A stretch of 64,000 nucleotides of DNA from Pseudomonas rubra. Lineage in GTDB: Bacteria; Pseudomonadota; Gammaproteobacteria; Pseudomonadales; Pseudomonadaceae. Shown here in pieces: positions 51,222 through 60,235 of this stretch (the stretch's first letter is position 1; every line of letters begins with the position of its first letter). Position numbers and translations under genes: made by a program. Where the stretch lies: NCBI RefSeq assembly GCF_028656935.1, contig NZ_JAMDGZ010000043.1:1-64000 (forward strand). The letters run 5' to 3'. The notes below the pieces were generated by a model. The model was not told where the DNA came from. It saw only the letters and a list, made by a program, of their open reading frames with translations, and made no database searches.

Positions 51222-52523
51222 ATGAAAAACCAATGTGGCTGGATTGCCCTGGCGGGCAATTCGCCGGTACGTGCCCGCCTGAACGGCGCGGAGAAAGCCG
51301 ACTGGCTGGTGATCGGCGCCGGCATCACCGGGCTCAGTGCCGCCCACGCCCTGGCGCACATGCACCCGCAGGCGCGGATTGTCGTGGTCGATCGGCAAAG
51401 CGCTGCCCAAGGCGCGTCGGCGCGCAATTCCGGTTTTGTCGTCGCTCATGAACACCCGGCGGACAACGAGCTGCTGGGGCACGCGGGCTTTGCCGGCTAC
51501 GAAACCGATACCGCCATCGGCCAGGCGGCCAGCAATGAAGTGCGTCAGTGCATCATGCGCCACAACATCGACTGTGAATTTCGCGACGATGGCTATTTTT
51601 TTGCGGTCAACGACCCGGACAAGCTCAGCCACGTCGAGGCCAAGCTTGCGACCTTGAGTGCTGTCGGTGCCCAGGCGCAGTTCCTGCAAGGGGCGGCCTT
51701 GCAGCACAAGCTTGGCACGGGTCACTATCAGGCAGCGATCTGGTGCGGCAACGGCAATGCCTTGCTGCAACCGGCCAGGTACGTGAAGGGCTTGCTCGAT
51801 GCGTTGCCCGCCAGCGTCACCCTTTATGAGCACACCGATATCAGCAGCCTGGAGCGCCTGGGCCAGGGCCGTATTCGCGCCAACTGTGCCGATGGCAGCA
51901 TCGAGGCGGGGCAGGTGCTGGTGTGCCTGAATGCCTTTATTCCTCGCGCCGGCATCGACGACAGCGGCACCTTCCCCATGGAGCTCAGTGCCAGCCTTAC
52001 ACGTCCGATGACTGATGCCGAGTTCCGTGCCATCGGCAGCATCGAGCCCTGGGGCGTGCTCTCGACCCGGCCGCTGGGTGCCACGGTACGCCTGACCCCG
52101 GACCGTCGGGTGATGATCCGCAACACCGCCGAGTACCGCGCCCATGATCTGTCCCTGGCCGACCTGCAACAACGCCAGCGCCACCACCTGCGCGGCTTGC
52201 AGCGGCGTTTTCCGTGGTTCGGCGCACACGACATCCAGTTCACCTGGACCGGCCACCTCAGTGCTTCGCGTTCCGGGCAGCCGTACTTTGCCAAGGTCGA
52301 GGAGGGGGTATTTGCCGTGGCCGGTTGCAACGGCTCCGGGGTTGCCCGCGGCACCTTGTGGGGGCGTTTGCTGGCGGAGTTTGCCAGCGCTGCCAGCTCG
52401 CCGCTGCTGAGTTCGGTCATGGCCCGCGCACAACCTGGCTGGCTGCCGCCCAAGCCGCTGCTCGATATCGGTGCCATGCTGCGTATGCGCGTGGAGGCGC
52501 TGCGAGCCAGGACCGAAATCTAG
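51222..52523 (+). CDS. FAD-dependent amine/amino acid oxidoreductase
   Basis: A 433-residue DAO-family flavoprotein. The dinucleotide-binding motif is DWLVIGAGITGLSAAHALAH, with GASARNSGF the second FAD-contact segment. C-terminal GCNGSGVARGTLWGRLLAE closes the FAD site. This resembles PuuB-like gamma-glutamylputrescine oxidases and other amine oxidases; a polyamine-binding gene follows 50 bases on. The substrate is inferred to be an amine. Confidence 0.85.
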   Translation: MKNQCGWIALAGNSPVRARLNGAEKADWLVIGAGITGLSAAHALAHMHPQARIVVVDRQSAAQGASARNSGFVVAHEHPADNELLGHAGFAGYETDTAIGQAASNEVRQCIMRHNIDCEFRDDGYFFAVNDPDKLSHVEAKLATLSAVGAQAQFLQGAALQHKLGTGHYQAAIWCGNGNALLQPARYVKGLLDALPASVTLYEHTDISSLERLGQGRIRANCADGSIEAGQVLVCLNAFIPRAGIDDSGTFPMELSASLTRPMTDAEFRAIGSIEPWGVLSTRPLGATVRLTPDRRVMIRNTAEYRAHDLSLADLQQRQRHHLRGLQRRFPWFGAHDIQFTWTGHLSASRSGQPYFAKVEEGVFAVAGCNGSGVARGTLWGRLLAEFASAASSPLLSSVMARAQPGWLPPKPLLDIGAMLRMRVEALRARTEI

Positions 52524-52573
52524 AACACCGTCTGTCCCAACAAGAACAAAGCTCCTCTGAAAGGTGATTGATC

Positions 52574-53662
52574 ATGCAATTCAAAACGCTGCCCCTGGTT
52601 GCCTTGCTTGCGACGTTTTCCGCCGCTTCCCACGCCGTCGAAGAAGTGAACATCTCCAACTGGAACGGTTACATCGCCGACGACACCCTGCCCAGTTTCA
52701 CCAAGGCCACCGGCATCAAGGCGACCTACGACATCCACGACAGCAACGAGGTGCTGGAATCCAAGCTGATGACCGGTAACACCGGCTATGACGTGGTCAG
52801 CCCGTCCAACCACTTCATGTCGCGGCTGATCAAGGCCGGGGCCATCCAGCCGTTGGACAAGAGCCAGTTGCCCAACTGGAAGAACCTCGATCCGCTGCTG
52901 ATGAAGAAGCTTGAGGTCAACGACCCCGGCAACCAGTACGGCTTCCCCTACATGTGGGGCACCGCCGGCATCGGCTACAACGTCGAGAAGATCAAGGCGA
53001 TCTTTGGCAGCACCGATGTCACCCGCTCGTGGAAGCTGTTCTTTGAAGAAGAGAACATCAAGAAACTCAGCCAGTGCGGCGTGGCGATCATCGACAACCC
53101 GACGCAGATCCTGCCTATCACCCTTAACTACCTGGGCCTGCCGCACCATAGCCATAAGCCTGCGGACTACAAGCAGGCCGAACAGGCGTTGCTGAAAATC
53201 CGCCCTTACGTGCAGTACTTCCACGCCTCCAAGTACATCAGCGACCTGGCCAACGGCAACGTCTGCGCGGTGATCGGCTTTAACGGCGACGTGGTCCAGG
53301 CCGCAGCCAGCGCCAGGGAAGCCAACAACGGTATCGACATTGCCTACTCGATCCCGGAGGAGGGCTCGACGCTGTGGATGGACATGCTGGTCATCCCTAA
53401 AAGCGCGCCCCATGAGAAGAACGCCTACGCCTACCTCAACTACTTGCTTACCCCAGAAGTGATCGCCAACATCAGCAACAGCATCCACTACGCCAATCCC
53501 AACAGTGCTGCGGGCCCGTTCCTGTCGCCGGCGGTAAAGGACGATGCGGCAATCTACCCGCCCAAGCAGGTGATGGAAAAACTCTTCACCGTCGAAGACC
53601 TGCCGCCGGCCATCGCCCGCCTGACTACGCGGCTGTGGACCAAGCTCAAGTCCAACACTTGA
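52574..53662 (+). CDS. Periplasmic polyamine-binding protein, PotF-like
   Basis: A 362-residue solute-binding protein. Signal peptide 1-22 ends at SHAVE. The mature start EEVNISNWNGYIADDTLPSF and the segments SNEVLESKLMTGNTGYDVV and GTAGIGYNVEKI are those of the PotD/PotF family. A GGTGATTG lies before the ATG. No permease or ATPase genes follow, so partners must be elsewhere. Uptake of putrescine-like compounds is inferred. Confidence 0.9.
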   Translation: MQFKTLPLVALLATFSAASHAVEEVNISNWNGYIADDTLPSFTKATGIKATYDIHDSNEVLESKLMTGNTGYDVVSPSNHFMSRLIKAGAIQPLDKSQLPNWKNLDPLLMKKLEVNDPGNQYGFPYMWGTAGIGYNVEKIKAIFGSTDVTRSWKLFFEEENIKKLSQCGVAIIDNPTQILPITLNYLGLPHHSHKPADYKQAEQALLKIRPYVQYFHASKYISDLANGNVCAVIGFNGDVVQAAASAREANNGIDIAYSIPEEGSTLWMDMLVIPKSAPHEKNAYAYLNYLLTPEVIANISNSIHYANPNSAAGPFLSPAVKDDAAIYPPKQVMEKLFTVEDLPPAIARLTTRLWTKLKSNT

Positions 53663-53670
53663 GCATGCGG

Positions 53671-53690
53671 GGTGCTACCGTGGTAGCACC
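53671..53690. terminator. Perfect hairpin after the binding-protein gene
   Basis: GGTGCTACC GT GGTAGCACC is a perfect stem, but no T-tract follows. It lies between convergent genes and probably ends both transcripts. Confidence 0.55.
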
Positions 53691-53712
53691 TGGTACGCTT
53701 TGAGCGCGTGTA

Positions 53713-54783
53713 TCAGCCCATCGCCTTGCGCTGGCTGGTGACGCTGGCGTCACTGATCTGCGTGACATGCTCGGCAATCAGCGCCCATTCGTTGCAGGCA
53801 CTCTCAAACCAGGCCTGAGCCACCACAATGTCACTGGCGTGGCTGGCTTTGCCCAGCGAATCAACGATGCCGCCCAGCTCGCCGGCAAATACTGTCCACT
53901 GCATACGCAGGGCATCCAGGGCAGTGTTGATGTTGTTCATGTCGGTCAGTACATAACCGGTGCTCAAGGTCAGGCCGTTGAGGGTGGCGATGATCTTCTG
54001 GTCGTCCGAGAGTGAACCTTGGTCCGCGAAGATGTTTTGCTGGAACTTGGCGATCTGCTCACCCATGGTATCGATCTGGCTTTGCGCGTCGGCAATCGAC
54101 GCTGCGCCGATACCCGTCAGTATCAGCGAGATACCGCCGGTGAGCGGAGCCAGAACGATGCCGAAGATAGTTTCGAAAATGCCGCGCTTGCGCGCTGAGC
54201 GGGCGGCGGCGATGGCCTGGCGATCGGTCTGTACTTGTTGATTCAGAGCATCGATCCTGCTGTTGATGATGCTGATCTCGCAGCTGATGTCCGCCGCTTG
54301 GGCCTGGACCGCGCCGATGGTCGTCTGCATGTTCTGCTCGGCGGCCATCATTTGCGTTTCGAACAGCTTGAGCTTGCCCAGGTAGGTGTCGGTCTGGCCG
54401 AGCATGGTTTGCGGGGGGGGTATCAATGCCTGCAGTTGCTTGATCAGGGTGTCCCGTCCACTGTCGGAAAACGCTTTTTCCAGGGTGTCGAAAGCATCGT
54501 CGATGGGCCCCTTGGCGTTGTCGAAGGCGTCTGCGCAGTTGAGGATGGCCCCGAGGATGTCGTTGTTGAAGTACAGCATGCCGCTGCGGCGCCAGGCACT
54601 CACCAGGTTTTCGGCAACCCCCAGTTCCTGGTCCAGTTGAGCGTACCAGGGGCTGTCGAGCTGCTGTATCTGGGCCTCGATGACGGCCTGGCACGAGGCA
54701 TTGAGCATGGCAATCGCCGCTTGCGAAGCGTCGATTTGCGCGTTGCAGGTAGTGGCATTGAGTGGCACGGCAACGTTCTCCAA
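53713..54783 (-). CDS. Alpha-helical pore-forming toxin subunit, third gene
   Basis: A 356-residue helical protein without signal peptide, similar in build to the HBL/NHE/Ahl superfamily. Long amphipathic helices surround one hydrophobic hairpin (about 201-230, GIFETIFGIVLAPLTGGISL continuing to ILTGIGAASI). It is the last of three such genes, each with one central hydrophobic segment. Members assemble on target membranes in tripartite systems. The role of this subunit is inferred; no family name beyond the superfamily is claimed. Confidence 0.7.
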   Translation of the reverse strand: MENVAVPLNATTCNAQIDASQAAIAMLNASCQAVIEAQIQQLDSPWYAQLDQELGVAENLVSAWRRSGMLYFNNDILGAILNCADAFDNAKGPIDDAFDTLEKAFSDSGRDTLIKQLQALIPPPQTMLGQTDTYLGKLKLFETQMMAAEQNMQTTIGAVQAQAADISCEISIINSRIDALNQQVQTDRQAIAAARSARKRGIFETIFGIVLAPLTGGISLILTGIGAASIADAQSQIDTMGEQIAKFQQNIFADQGSLSDDQKIIATLNGLTLSTGYVLTDMNNINTALDALRMQWTVFAGELGGIVDSLGKASHASDIVVAQAWFESACNEWALIAEHVTQISDASVTSQRKAMG

Positions 54784-54798
54784 AGATGGCGTGCGAGC

Positions 54799-54827
54799 GC
54801 CGGCTCCCCTGTGCGGGTGGAGCCGGC
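54799..54827. other. Intergenic stem-loop between toxin genes
   Basis: GCCGGCTCC (54799-54807) pairs perfectly with GGAGCCGGC (54819-54827). No T-tract follows in either direction, so it is more likely an mRNA processing or stability element setting subunit ratios than a terminator. Confidence 0.6.
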
Positions 54828-54837
54828 AAGGCTCGGG

Positions 54838-55962
54838 TCAGGCTACGCGCAACAGCGCCACTTGCACGGTGGGGCCGTCCATCGGCATGTTTGCTGTGGC
54901 CAGTTTCACCGGCGCGCCAGCGATCTGTTGGGCGAAGGTTGTGGCGTCATCCCACTCTTTGCTGGCAGCAGCGGTGAAAGCTCCCTGGAGGATGGTGCTG
55001 AGGCTGCCCTCGGCTTTTTTTAGCTCCTCGCTGACATAGCTCAGCTCGCCCTCAAACACATTCCAACTGGTGCGCAGGTCCGACAGTGCAGACGTCGAGG
55101 TGGTGATATAGGTGGCTGCCTGGGACGTCGAGCTGGCCAGGCCCTGCAGGGCAACCATCTGCCGTTGGTCGTTGCCCAGTTCTTTTTGGTCCTTGGCGAT
55201 TTCATCGAACTGGTCGTTGATTTTTTTCTGCATGATCCCCCAAGTCACGGCCCCACCTACCACCAGCAGGCCACCGGTGCCGGCTACCAGCAGTGACGCG
55301 CCGCCGGTTTCAGGGGCCAGGGCGATCCCGACCACGGTCAGGAGAATGCCCAGGCCAATGGCGCCGGCCGAGGCCGCAATTGCCTTGTTTTCGTTGGCAA
55401 TAGTCTGGTTGAGGGCCTTGATGGCCTCGTTCATCTTGTTGATGTCGCCTTGCAGGTCGGCTTCGGCAGACTGGATGTTGGCGGCGCCGCTGGTCAGGTC
55501 GTCATGGGACTTCTGCATCTTGTCGCCCCAGTCAGTGAGCTTTTTCGAGGTGGCATCGGCGTTCTTGAGTACCGCTGTCAACTCCTGGACAAGCGCATCG
55601 ACCAGTTGGTTGACTTGTTTCACGTACATGTTGTCGGCACCTGAGGCGTCGGGGTGGGCCTGGACGATCTGCTGGATCTGCGCAGACAGTGCCGAATAGG
55701 TCGAGCCGTAGTTGATCACCTGCAGGGGCACGCCGCCGGTGATTTCCGGCGCCAGGTTGTCGATCCAGTCCTGGGCGGTAGCCTTGGCCGCGTCGAGCTT
55801 GCTCGACAAATCATCGAACCAGCTTGGCTTGGGCGAGGGCGCGGTGAAGTTGGTGTTGAGCACGCCATGGCACGCCTGGGTAATGAGGTTGAGGCTGAGA
55901 AACGACGACTGGGTATTGTTCTGCAGCGTATCGGTACCTTGGGTAGCGGATGAGTCGGCCAT
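54838..55962 (-). CDS. Alpha-helical pore-forming toxin subunit, second gene
   Basis: A 374-residue protein, HBL-B/NheB-like in build. Long coiled helices (about 80-195) lead to a strong hydrophobic hairpin (about 199-242: SAGAIGLGILLTVVGIALAP, then GGASLLVAGTGGLLVVGGAV), then more helices (DQFDEIAKDQKELGNDQRQM). This is the most hydrophobic hairpin of the three and could form the pore. ATG 55962 follows GGAG by eight bases; a GTG three codons upstream overlaps that site. Confidence 0.75.
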   Translation of the reverse strand: MADSSATQGTDTLQNNTQSSFLSLNLITQACHGVLNTNFTAPSPKPSWFDDLSSKLDAAKATAQDWIDNLAPEITGGVPLQVINYGSTYSALSAQIQQIVQAHPDASGADNMYVKQVNQLVDALVQELTAVLKNADATSKKLTDWGDKMQKSHDDLTSGAANIQSAEADLQGDINKMNEAIKALNQTIANENKAIAASAGAIGLGILLTVVGIALAPETGGASLLVAGTGGLLVVGGAVTWGIMQKKINDQFDEIAKDQKELGNDQRQMVALQGLASSTSQAATYITTSTSALSDLRTSWNVFEGELSYVSEELKKAEGSLSTILQGAFTAAASKEWDDATTFAQQIAGAPVKLATANMPMDGPTVQVALLRVA

Positions 55963-55992
55963 CTTCTTCACTCCATGAGTTGATTGGGCGAG

Positions 55993-57069
55993 TTATGCAA
56001 CGTTGGCAATCGGGGCTTGGGGGTTAAGGGTTACCGGTGGTCCTGCAGCCCCGGTCAGGGCCGGGATGGCGCGGGCGAAGCCGGCAATGCTGTGCCAGTT
56101 GGCATTGGCGGTTGGCAAGGTTAGGAGGTCGAAGTAGTTGCTGGCATCGGCCCCTGCCTTGAGCGCGTCGATGACCATCTGCACTTTTGCGCGCTCGTTT
56201 CTCCACAGGGTCGAAATCTGTGGAAGGCTATTGCCCATCGAGGCAAAGGTCAGTTCAAGGCTGTAGAGCAGTTGCAGGACCATTTTGCTGCCTGCCGCTG
56301 CCTGGGCTTCTTCGGTTGCCTGAACTTGCAGGGTGGCGATGGAGCGCAAGGTATCGGCCACTTCGGCATTCTTGCTGATGATGTCGTAGTAGAACTTTCC
56401 GACGGTAATGGCCGACACCGCCATGCCGAGGAACGAGAAGCTGCCACCCGCTTCGGTGGCAACGTTGTAAAGCATGGTAACGGTGGTGCTGGTCACACTC
56501 TGGCCGGTGCTGATATCCGCCGTGGTAAGGGCGTCCTGCAGCGAACTGACCAGGTCTTGCAGGCGTTGCAGCTCGGCCGCGATCTTGACCATCTGTTTCT
56601 CTTCGCTGGCAAGTTCCGCCCAGCCGGCATTGATGCTCTGTTCAAGCAGCGGCTGGATGTTACTGAATGCCTGGCGGTGGCTTGCCAGTGCCTGGGTGGC
56701 GACATCGGTGGCGGCAATGGCACTGTCCAGCTGGCTGAGCAACACTGAACGTAGCAGCTCCACCCATTGATCGTTGGTGCGTATGCCGGGCGAGCACTGC
56801 ATGTTGGCCAGGCCGGCGATGGCCGAGCTGTAATTGCAAAACTGCAGCAGGACATTGGCCCAGATCTGTGGCTTGTCCTCGATCCAGCTCGCGCCTGCGC
56901 TGCCCAGCATGCTTACCCGGCTTCGAACACTGGCCAGCCAAGCGGGATCCTTGGGCAATTTACCCACCAACAGGTTACCGGTGGTGTGCGCATAGCTGTC
57001 CAGTTGCGTCACTTCGTTGAGGGAGAGGGTCAATAGGTTCAATGTCGTATTGACGGAGGGGCTCAACAT
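55993..57069 (-). CDS. Alpha-helical pore-forming toxin subunit, first gene
   Basis: A 358-residue helical protein without a signal peptide. It begins LNLLTLSLNEVTQLDSYAHT, has long helices and a moderately hydrophobic segment (about 205-232, EAGGSFSFLGMAVSAITVGK), then helices again. Together with the next two genes it fits a three-part alpha-pore-forming toxin. It begins one base after the stop of the PixA-like gene, so it is coupled to it. Confidence 0.7.
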   Translation of the reverse strand: MLSPSVNTTLNLLTLSLNEVTQLDSYAHTTGNLLVGKLPKDPAWLASVRSRVSMLGSAGASWIEDKPQIWANVLLQFCNYSSAIAGLANMQCSPGIRTNDQWVELLRSVLLSQLDSAIAATDVATQALASHRQAFSNIQPLLEQSINAGWAELASEEKQMVKIAAELQRLQDLVSSLQDALTTADISTGQSVTSTTVTMLYNVATEAGGSFSFLGMAVSAITVGKFYYDIISKNAEVADTLRSIATLQVQATEEAQAAAGSKMVLQLLYSLELTFASMGNSLPQISTLWRNERAKVQMVIDALKAGADASNYFDLLTLPTANANWHSIAGFARAIPALTGAAGPPVTLNPQAPIANVA

Positions 57070-57070
57070 G

Positions 57071-57463
57071 TCAGCTGATCTCCAGGAACGGGTCGAAACT
57101 CATGGCCTGGCCATCCAGGCTGAGCTCCACCGAGTACTGCTGACTGCCCGTGGCGCCCTGCGCCTCGACGCGCCCTTGCCAGTAAATGCCATCAGGGGTA
57201 GTGACCTGGCTGGGAATGCAGAACCTGTCGTTGATCATCTGTCCGGTAAACTGTGTGATGCTCACGTCGCTCGAAGGCGAGACTGCGGCTACCCGCCAGT
57301 TGATGACCTGACCATCCTTGCACACCGTCTTGAGCTCGGCCTGGCCCTCGCTGCCGGACCCCACATGTTTATTGGTATCGATCAGGTAAACGTTGCTGCC
57401 GAGATCTTTCGACGCCAAAGCACCTTCTGCATCCACGACAATAAGTACGTCAATCTGGCTCAT
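57071..57463 (-). CDS. AidA/PixA-family protein, copy 2
   Basis: A 130-residue protein of the AidA/PixA inclusion-body family, named after Burkholderia/Ralstonia AidA and Xenorhabdus PixA. Shared features: DVLIVVDAEGALAS at the start, VYLIDTNKHVGS, then CKDGQVINWRV and a C-terminal all-beta part. No signal peptide. PixA-like proteins accumulate in bacteria that live with animals; AidA has been linked to quorum sensing and virulence. Its role here is unknown. Confidence 0.82.
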   Translation of the reverse strand: MSQIDVLIVVDAEGALASKDLGSNVYLIDTNKHVGSGSEGQAELKTVCKDGQVINWRVAAVSPSSDVSITQFTGQMINDRFCIPSQVTTPDGIYWQGRVEAQGATGSQQYSVELSLDGQAMSFDPFLEIS

Positions 57464-57478
57464 GGGAACCTCCCTGGT

Positions 57479-57868
57479 TCATATCACTTTGATTTGCGCA
57501 TTAAGAGATAACTGCACCCCGCCAACAGCCAGGGTCAGCACATAGGAAAAGGCAACGAACTGCCCTCTGGACTCCACTCTAGCGAGCCACGGGTTGCCGT
57601 CGCTGGATTGCAACGTGGGTCTGCAGACCCCCTGCTCAAGCATTGCCCCGGAAAACCCTGCTATCGAGACATCGCCAGTGCTGGCGATGGGAATGACTGT
57701 CCAGCACACCAGGTCACCGTCCTCGCAGACGGTATGCAGCACCGGAGTGCCTTCCTGCCAGGAACCTAGAAAGCCATTGGTGTCGACGAGGTAGGCGTTG
57801 TCGATGGCGGATCGACTGGCGAGGGCGCCTGCAGTATCGACAACCACCAGCACGTAAATGGTTTTCAT
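57479..57868 (-). CDS. AidA/PixA-family protein, copy 1
   Basis: A 129-residue paralog of the next gene: IYVLVVVDTAGALAS, AYLVDTNGFLGSW, CEDGDLVCWTV and DVSIAGFSGAML align with copy 2. ATG 57868 (MKTIYVLVVVD) is chosen; an upstream reading adds 22 residues with no likeness. It heads the five-gene leftward operon next to the AT-rich region. Confidence 0.82.
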   Translation of the reverse strand: MKTIYVLVVVDTAGALASRSAIDNAYLVDTNGFLGSWQEGTPVLHTVCEDGDLVCWTVIPIASTGDVSIAGFSGAMLEQGVCRPTLQSSDGNPWLARVESRGQFVAFSYVLTLAVGGVQLSLNAQIKVI

Positions 57869-58568
57869 AACTGTCCCTAGCGATGAAAAGTTACCAAGTG
57901 AGTCCCAGTTAAGCAGGCGTCTTGATATGCGCAAATAGGAAAAAGAAGAAAAGGCAGATCATTAGAGGTTTGGGCAATTCGAGGGGGTTGAGTTCGAACA
58001 GGTGAACAAGTGCAGGGTGAAATAATTGTTCGATAATTTTGTTTTATATCAAAGTTTTGTATTTATATTTTGAAGATGGTTGGTGGCGGATGAAAGGCGT
58101 CTCATATAGCAAGTCGAAATAAAATGACCTTGGGAGGTCGCACTTTTATTGGCACTGAGAGGTGAATATCAGGTCGAGTGATTAATTATATAAGTTGTCA
58201 GCTTACAGTACGCGTGAGCGCGCGCGAGGGTTTTGTTAGCGTACTCGCCGACGAGTGGTGGCCATTTGTCACCCAGGGCAATTGACAGCGTTTTTACCGT
58301 GGCTAACATCCACTGGCAGCACATCACTGTGCTGCTCTGCCATGGAGGCACTGTCATGTCCGGATTCACGGATGTTTCACGTCTATGCTGCGTCGCTCGG
58401 CGCCCATCCTGCCTGTTCCCTTCGCCTCGATACTTGCTGGTTGCCTGCGGCGCGCCCTGAGCTGCGCGTGCTGATGCGTTGAACACTTGCCTTTGTAATC
58501 CGGTGCACTGTCTGCTGCTGTCGGTTGCGTGTGCCCGGGCTTGATCACAGTCAAAATGGAGACTGGAA
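57869..58568. promoter_or_regulatory. AT-rich divergent control region of the toxin island
   Basis: A 700-base gap with no supported gene. The part from about 57920 to 58200 is AT-rich (for example TTTTATATCAAAGTTTTGTA), far below the usual GC content here, typical of DNA silenced by MvaT/H-NS-type proteins. GACCT TGGG AGGTC (58126-58139) is a small hairpin followed by T-rich sequence. It should hold promoters for both operons. Confidence 0.6.
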
Positions 58569-60221
58569 ATGACCGAAGCCAATAAGCCAACGGACCCTGG
58601 TACTGCTTCTGGCGGCAGGATCTACGAGCGTCTGGACCGTTTGTTCAGTGAAGAGGGCATCGCCATTCCCGGCGATGGGGCGGTGCTGGAACTGGTTGCC
58701 CTGGGTGAGCACACGCTCAAATACCACCAGATGGTCAACCCGCCACCGCAGTTGGCGATGGCCAGTGACAGCGTGCCACGCGAGCGATTCGAAGGCGGTG
58801 AGCACACGGCTATTGGCGACAGTGCAACGCTGTACTTTTCTGGCAGCGACAGTGGTACCCCGGCCTGGGAAGTGGAGCTGGACCTGCCGAACGGCCTGGC
58901 CCTGACCTATGGCCAGATCGTCGCCCTGGGCGGTGACTTCTACGGCGATCCGGACCGGCCGATCTCCGACGGTGGCACTGTCAGCGAGCGCATGCAGCGC
59001 TTTACCGCCGCCTTCAACTCGTTGGCCAGCTTGCCGGCCTCCAAGAGCGAAGCCGAGAAGATCCTGGCAGTGATGCAGGAAGAAATCCAAGCGGCCAACC
59101 AGGCGATCAACAACGGTGTGCAACCGCATGAAGCCTACGACAAGCTCGGTGATGAGCTGTCAGCCAAGTGGAACCGCATCACCGGTGGTGGCAGTATTTT
59201 TACCCCGTGGGTGCCGTTGGGCCGCTACCTGAAACTGGCGGCGACCAACTGGGACCATTTTGGCACCTGGGCGGTGGCCGCTTACAAGGCCGGTCACGCT
59301 GTGGCGCTGCAGCAGGCGGCCAAGGCGCACCGCAGCGGGCAGCGCAAGGACCTGGAACTGGCCTATGCGATGAACGCGTTCGCCGACCACTTCCTCTCCG
59401 ACCTGTTCTCCGGAGGCCACCTGCGCACGCCGCGCAAGCAGTTGTACGAAACGGTTACCCCCAGCGACGTCGGTTCGCTGCTGTCGCGCTACATGCATGA
59501 TGAAGACTGCAAGTTCGGCCTCAACGTGTTCAATGCCATGGATGAAAGCTGGCATGCCTATGGCGACAAGCGCTATTTCGACACTGTGGACGTAGCCAAC
59601 CGCAACCATGTCAATGCCGTGGTGCAGACGTCGGTGGACGAAGTGTTCCAGAGCTTTAGCGATGGCACCGTGCCGTCTGAGGAGGCGTTTGAAGCCTTGC
59701 TCTGGTTACCCGATCTCAAGCAACTGCAAAACCACTTGAGCAACGTCAACTATTCGGCCCTGTTCGTCGCGCAGAACAATACCGTGCTGCGCCGCCAGGA
59801 CATCAACAACCTCAATGATCGCAACTGGACTGACAACTGGTGGGGCAGCACCACCCTGGCCTTGCTGAAAAAGGACTACGACCCCAAACCGCCTGCCGGT
59901 TACCTCAACCCACCGCTACAAGCGCCAACGATCCAGGCCAGTGGCTGGCAAAGCCATAAGCCGAGCCCACCGAACTGGGTGGATGGCCAGGCGGTGCGTT
60001 ACGCCTTCAGCTTCACCAATGGCCTGAACGAGTCGTACACCGGGCCCTGGTCGAGCTACGTCACCCTCGAGGGCAGCTACCACCCGACCCTCAACGTGCC
60101 CCTCGACGCTACGGGCAAATCCACCGGGCGCAACATCTTCCGCCAGTTCCGTGGCAGCGCGCCAGCCCTGGTCGGCAGCCTGGGCAGTACACAAACCTCG
60201 TTCATCGACCAGCAGAACTGA
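58569..60221 (+). CDS. Zinc-dependent phospholipase C-like protein
   Basis: A 550-residue protein. The motif H274-x3-D278-x5-H284 (ADHFLSDLFSGGHLRTPR) equals the zinc-binding pattern of bacterial phospholipases C such as clostridial alpha-toxin, and upstream H230 (NWDHFG) and H243 (KAGHAV) fit further ligands. It resembles the metallo-phospholipase C group known from P. fluorescens and Legionella. No classical signal peptide is seen, unusual for a secreted lipase. The C-terminal 150 residues look beta-rich, perhaps a lipid-binding part. GGAGACTGG precedes the ATG. Confidence 0.75.
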   Translation: MTEANKPTDPGTASGGRIYERLDRLFSEEGIAIPGDGAVLELVALGEHTLKYHQMVNPPPQLAMASDSVPRERFEGGEHTAIGDSATLYFSGSDSGTPAWEVELDLPNGLALTYGQIVALGGDFYGDPDRPISDGGTVSERMQRFTAAFNSLASLPASKSEAEKILAVMQEEIQAANQAINNGVQPHEAYDKLGDELSAKWNRITGGGSIFTPWVPLGRYLKLAATNWDHFGTWAVAAYKAGHAVALQQAAKAHRSGQRKDLELAYAMNAFADHFLSDLFSGGHLRTPRKQLYETVTPSDVGSLLSRYMHDEDCKFGLNVFNAMDESWHAYGDKRYFDTVDVANRNHVNAVVQTSVDEVFQSFSDGTVPSEEAFEALLWLPDLKQLQNHLSNVNYSALFVAQNNTVLRRQDINNLNDRNWTDNWWGSTTLALLKKDYDPKPPAGYLNPPLQAPTIQASGWQSHKPSPPNWVDGQAVRYAFSFTNGLNESYTGPWSSYVTLEGSYHPTLNVPLDATGKSTGRNIFRQFRGSAPALVGSLGSTQTSFIDQQN

Positions 60222-60235
60222 CAAGGAGTCCCAGC

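Noticed and set aside
58169..58582. A 137-codon frame opposite the start of the phospholipase-like gene
   Set aside because: It lies in the AT-rich control region, overlaps the next start, and its sequence is of no recognisable type.
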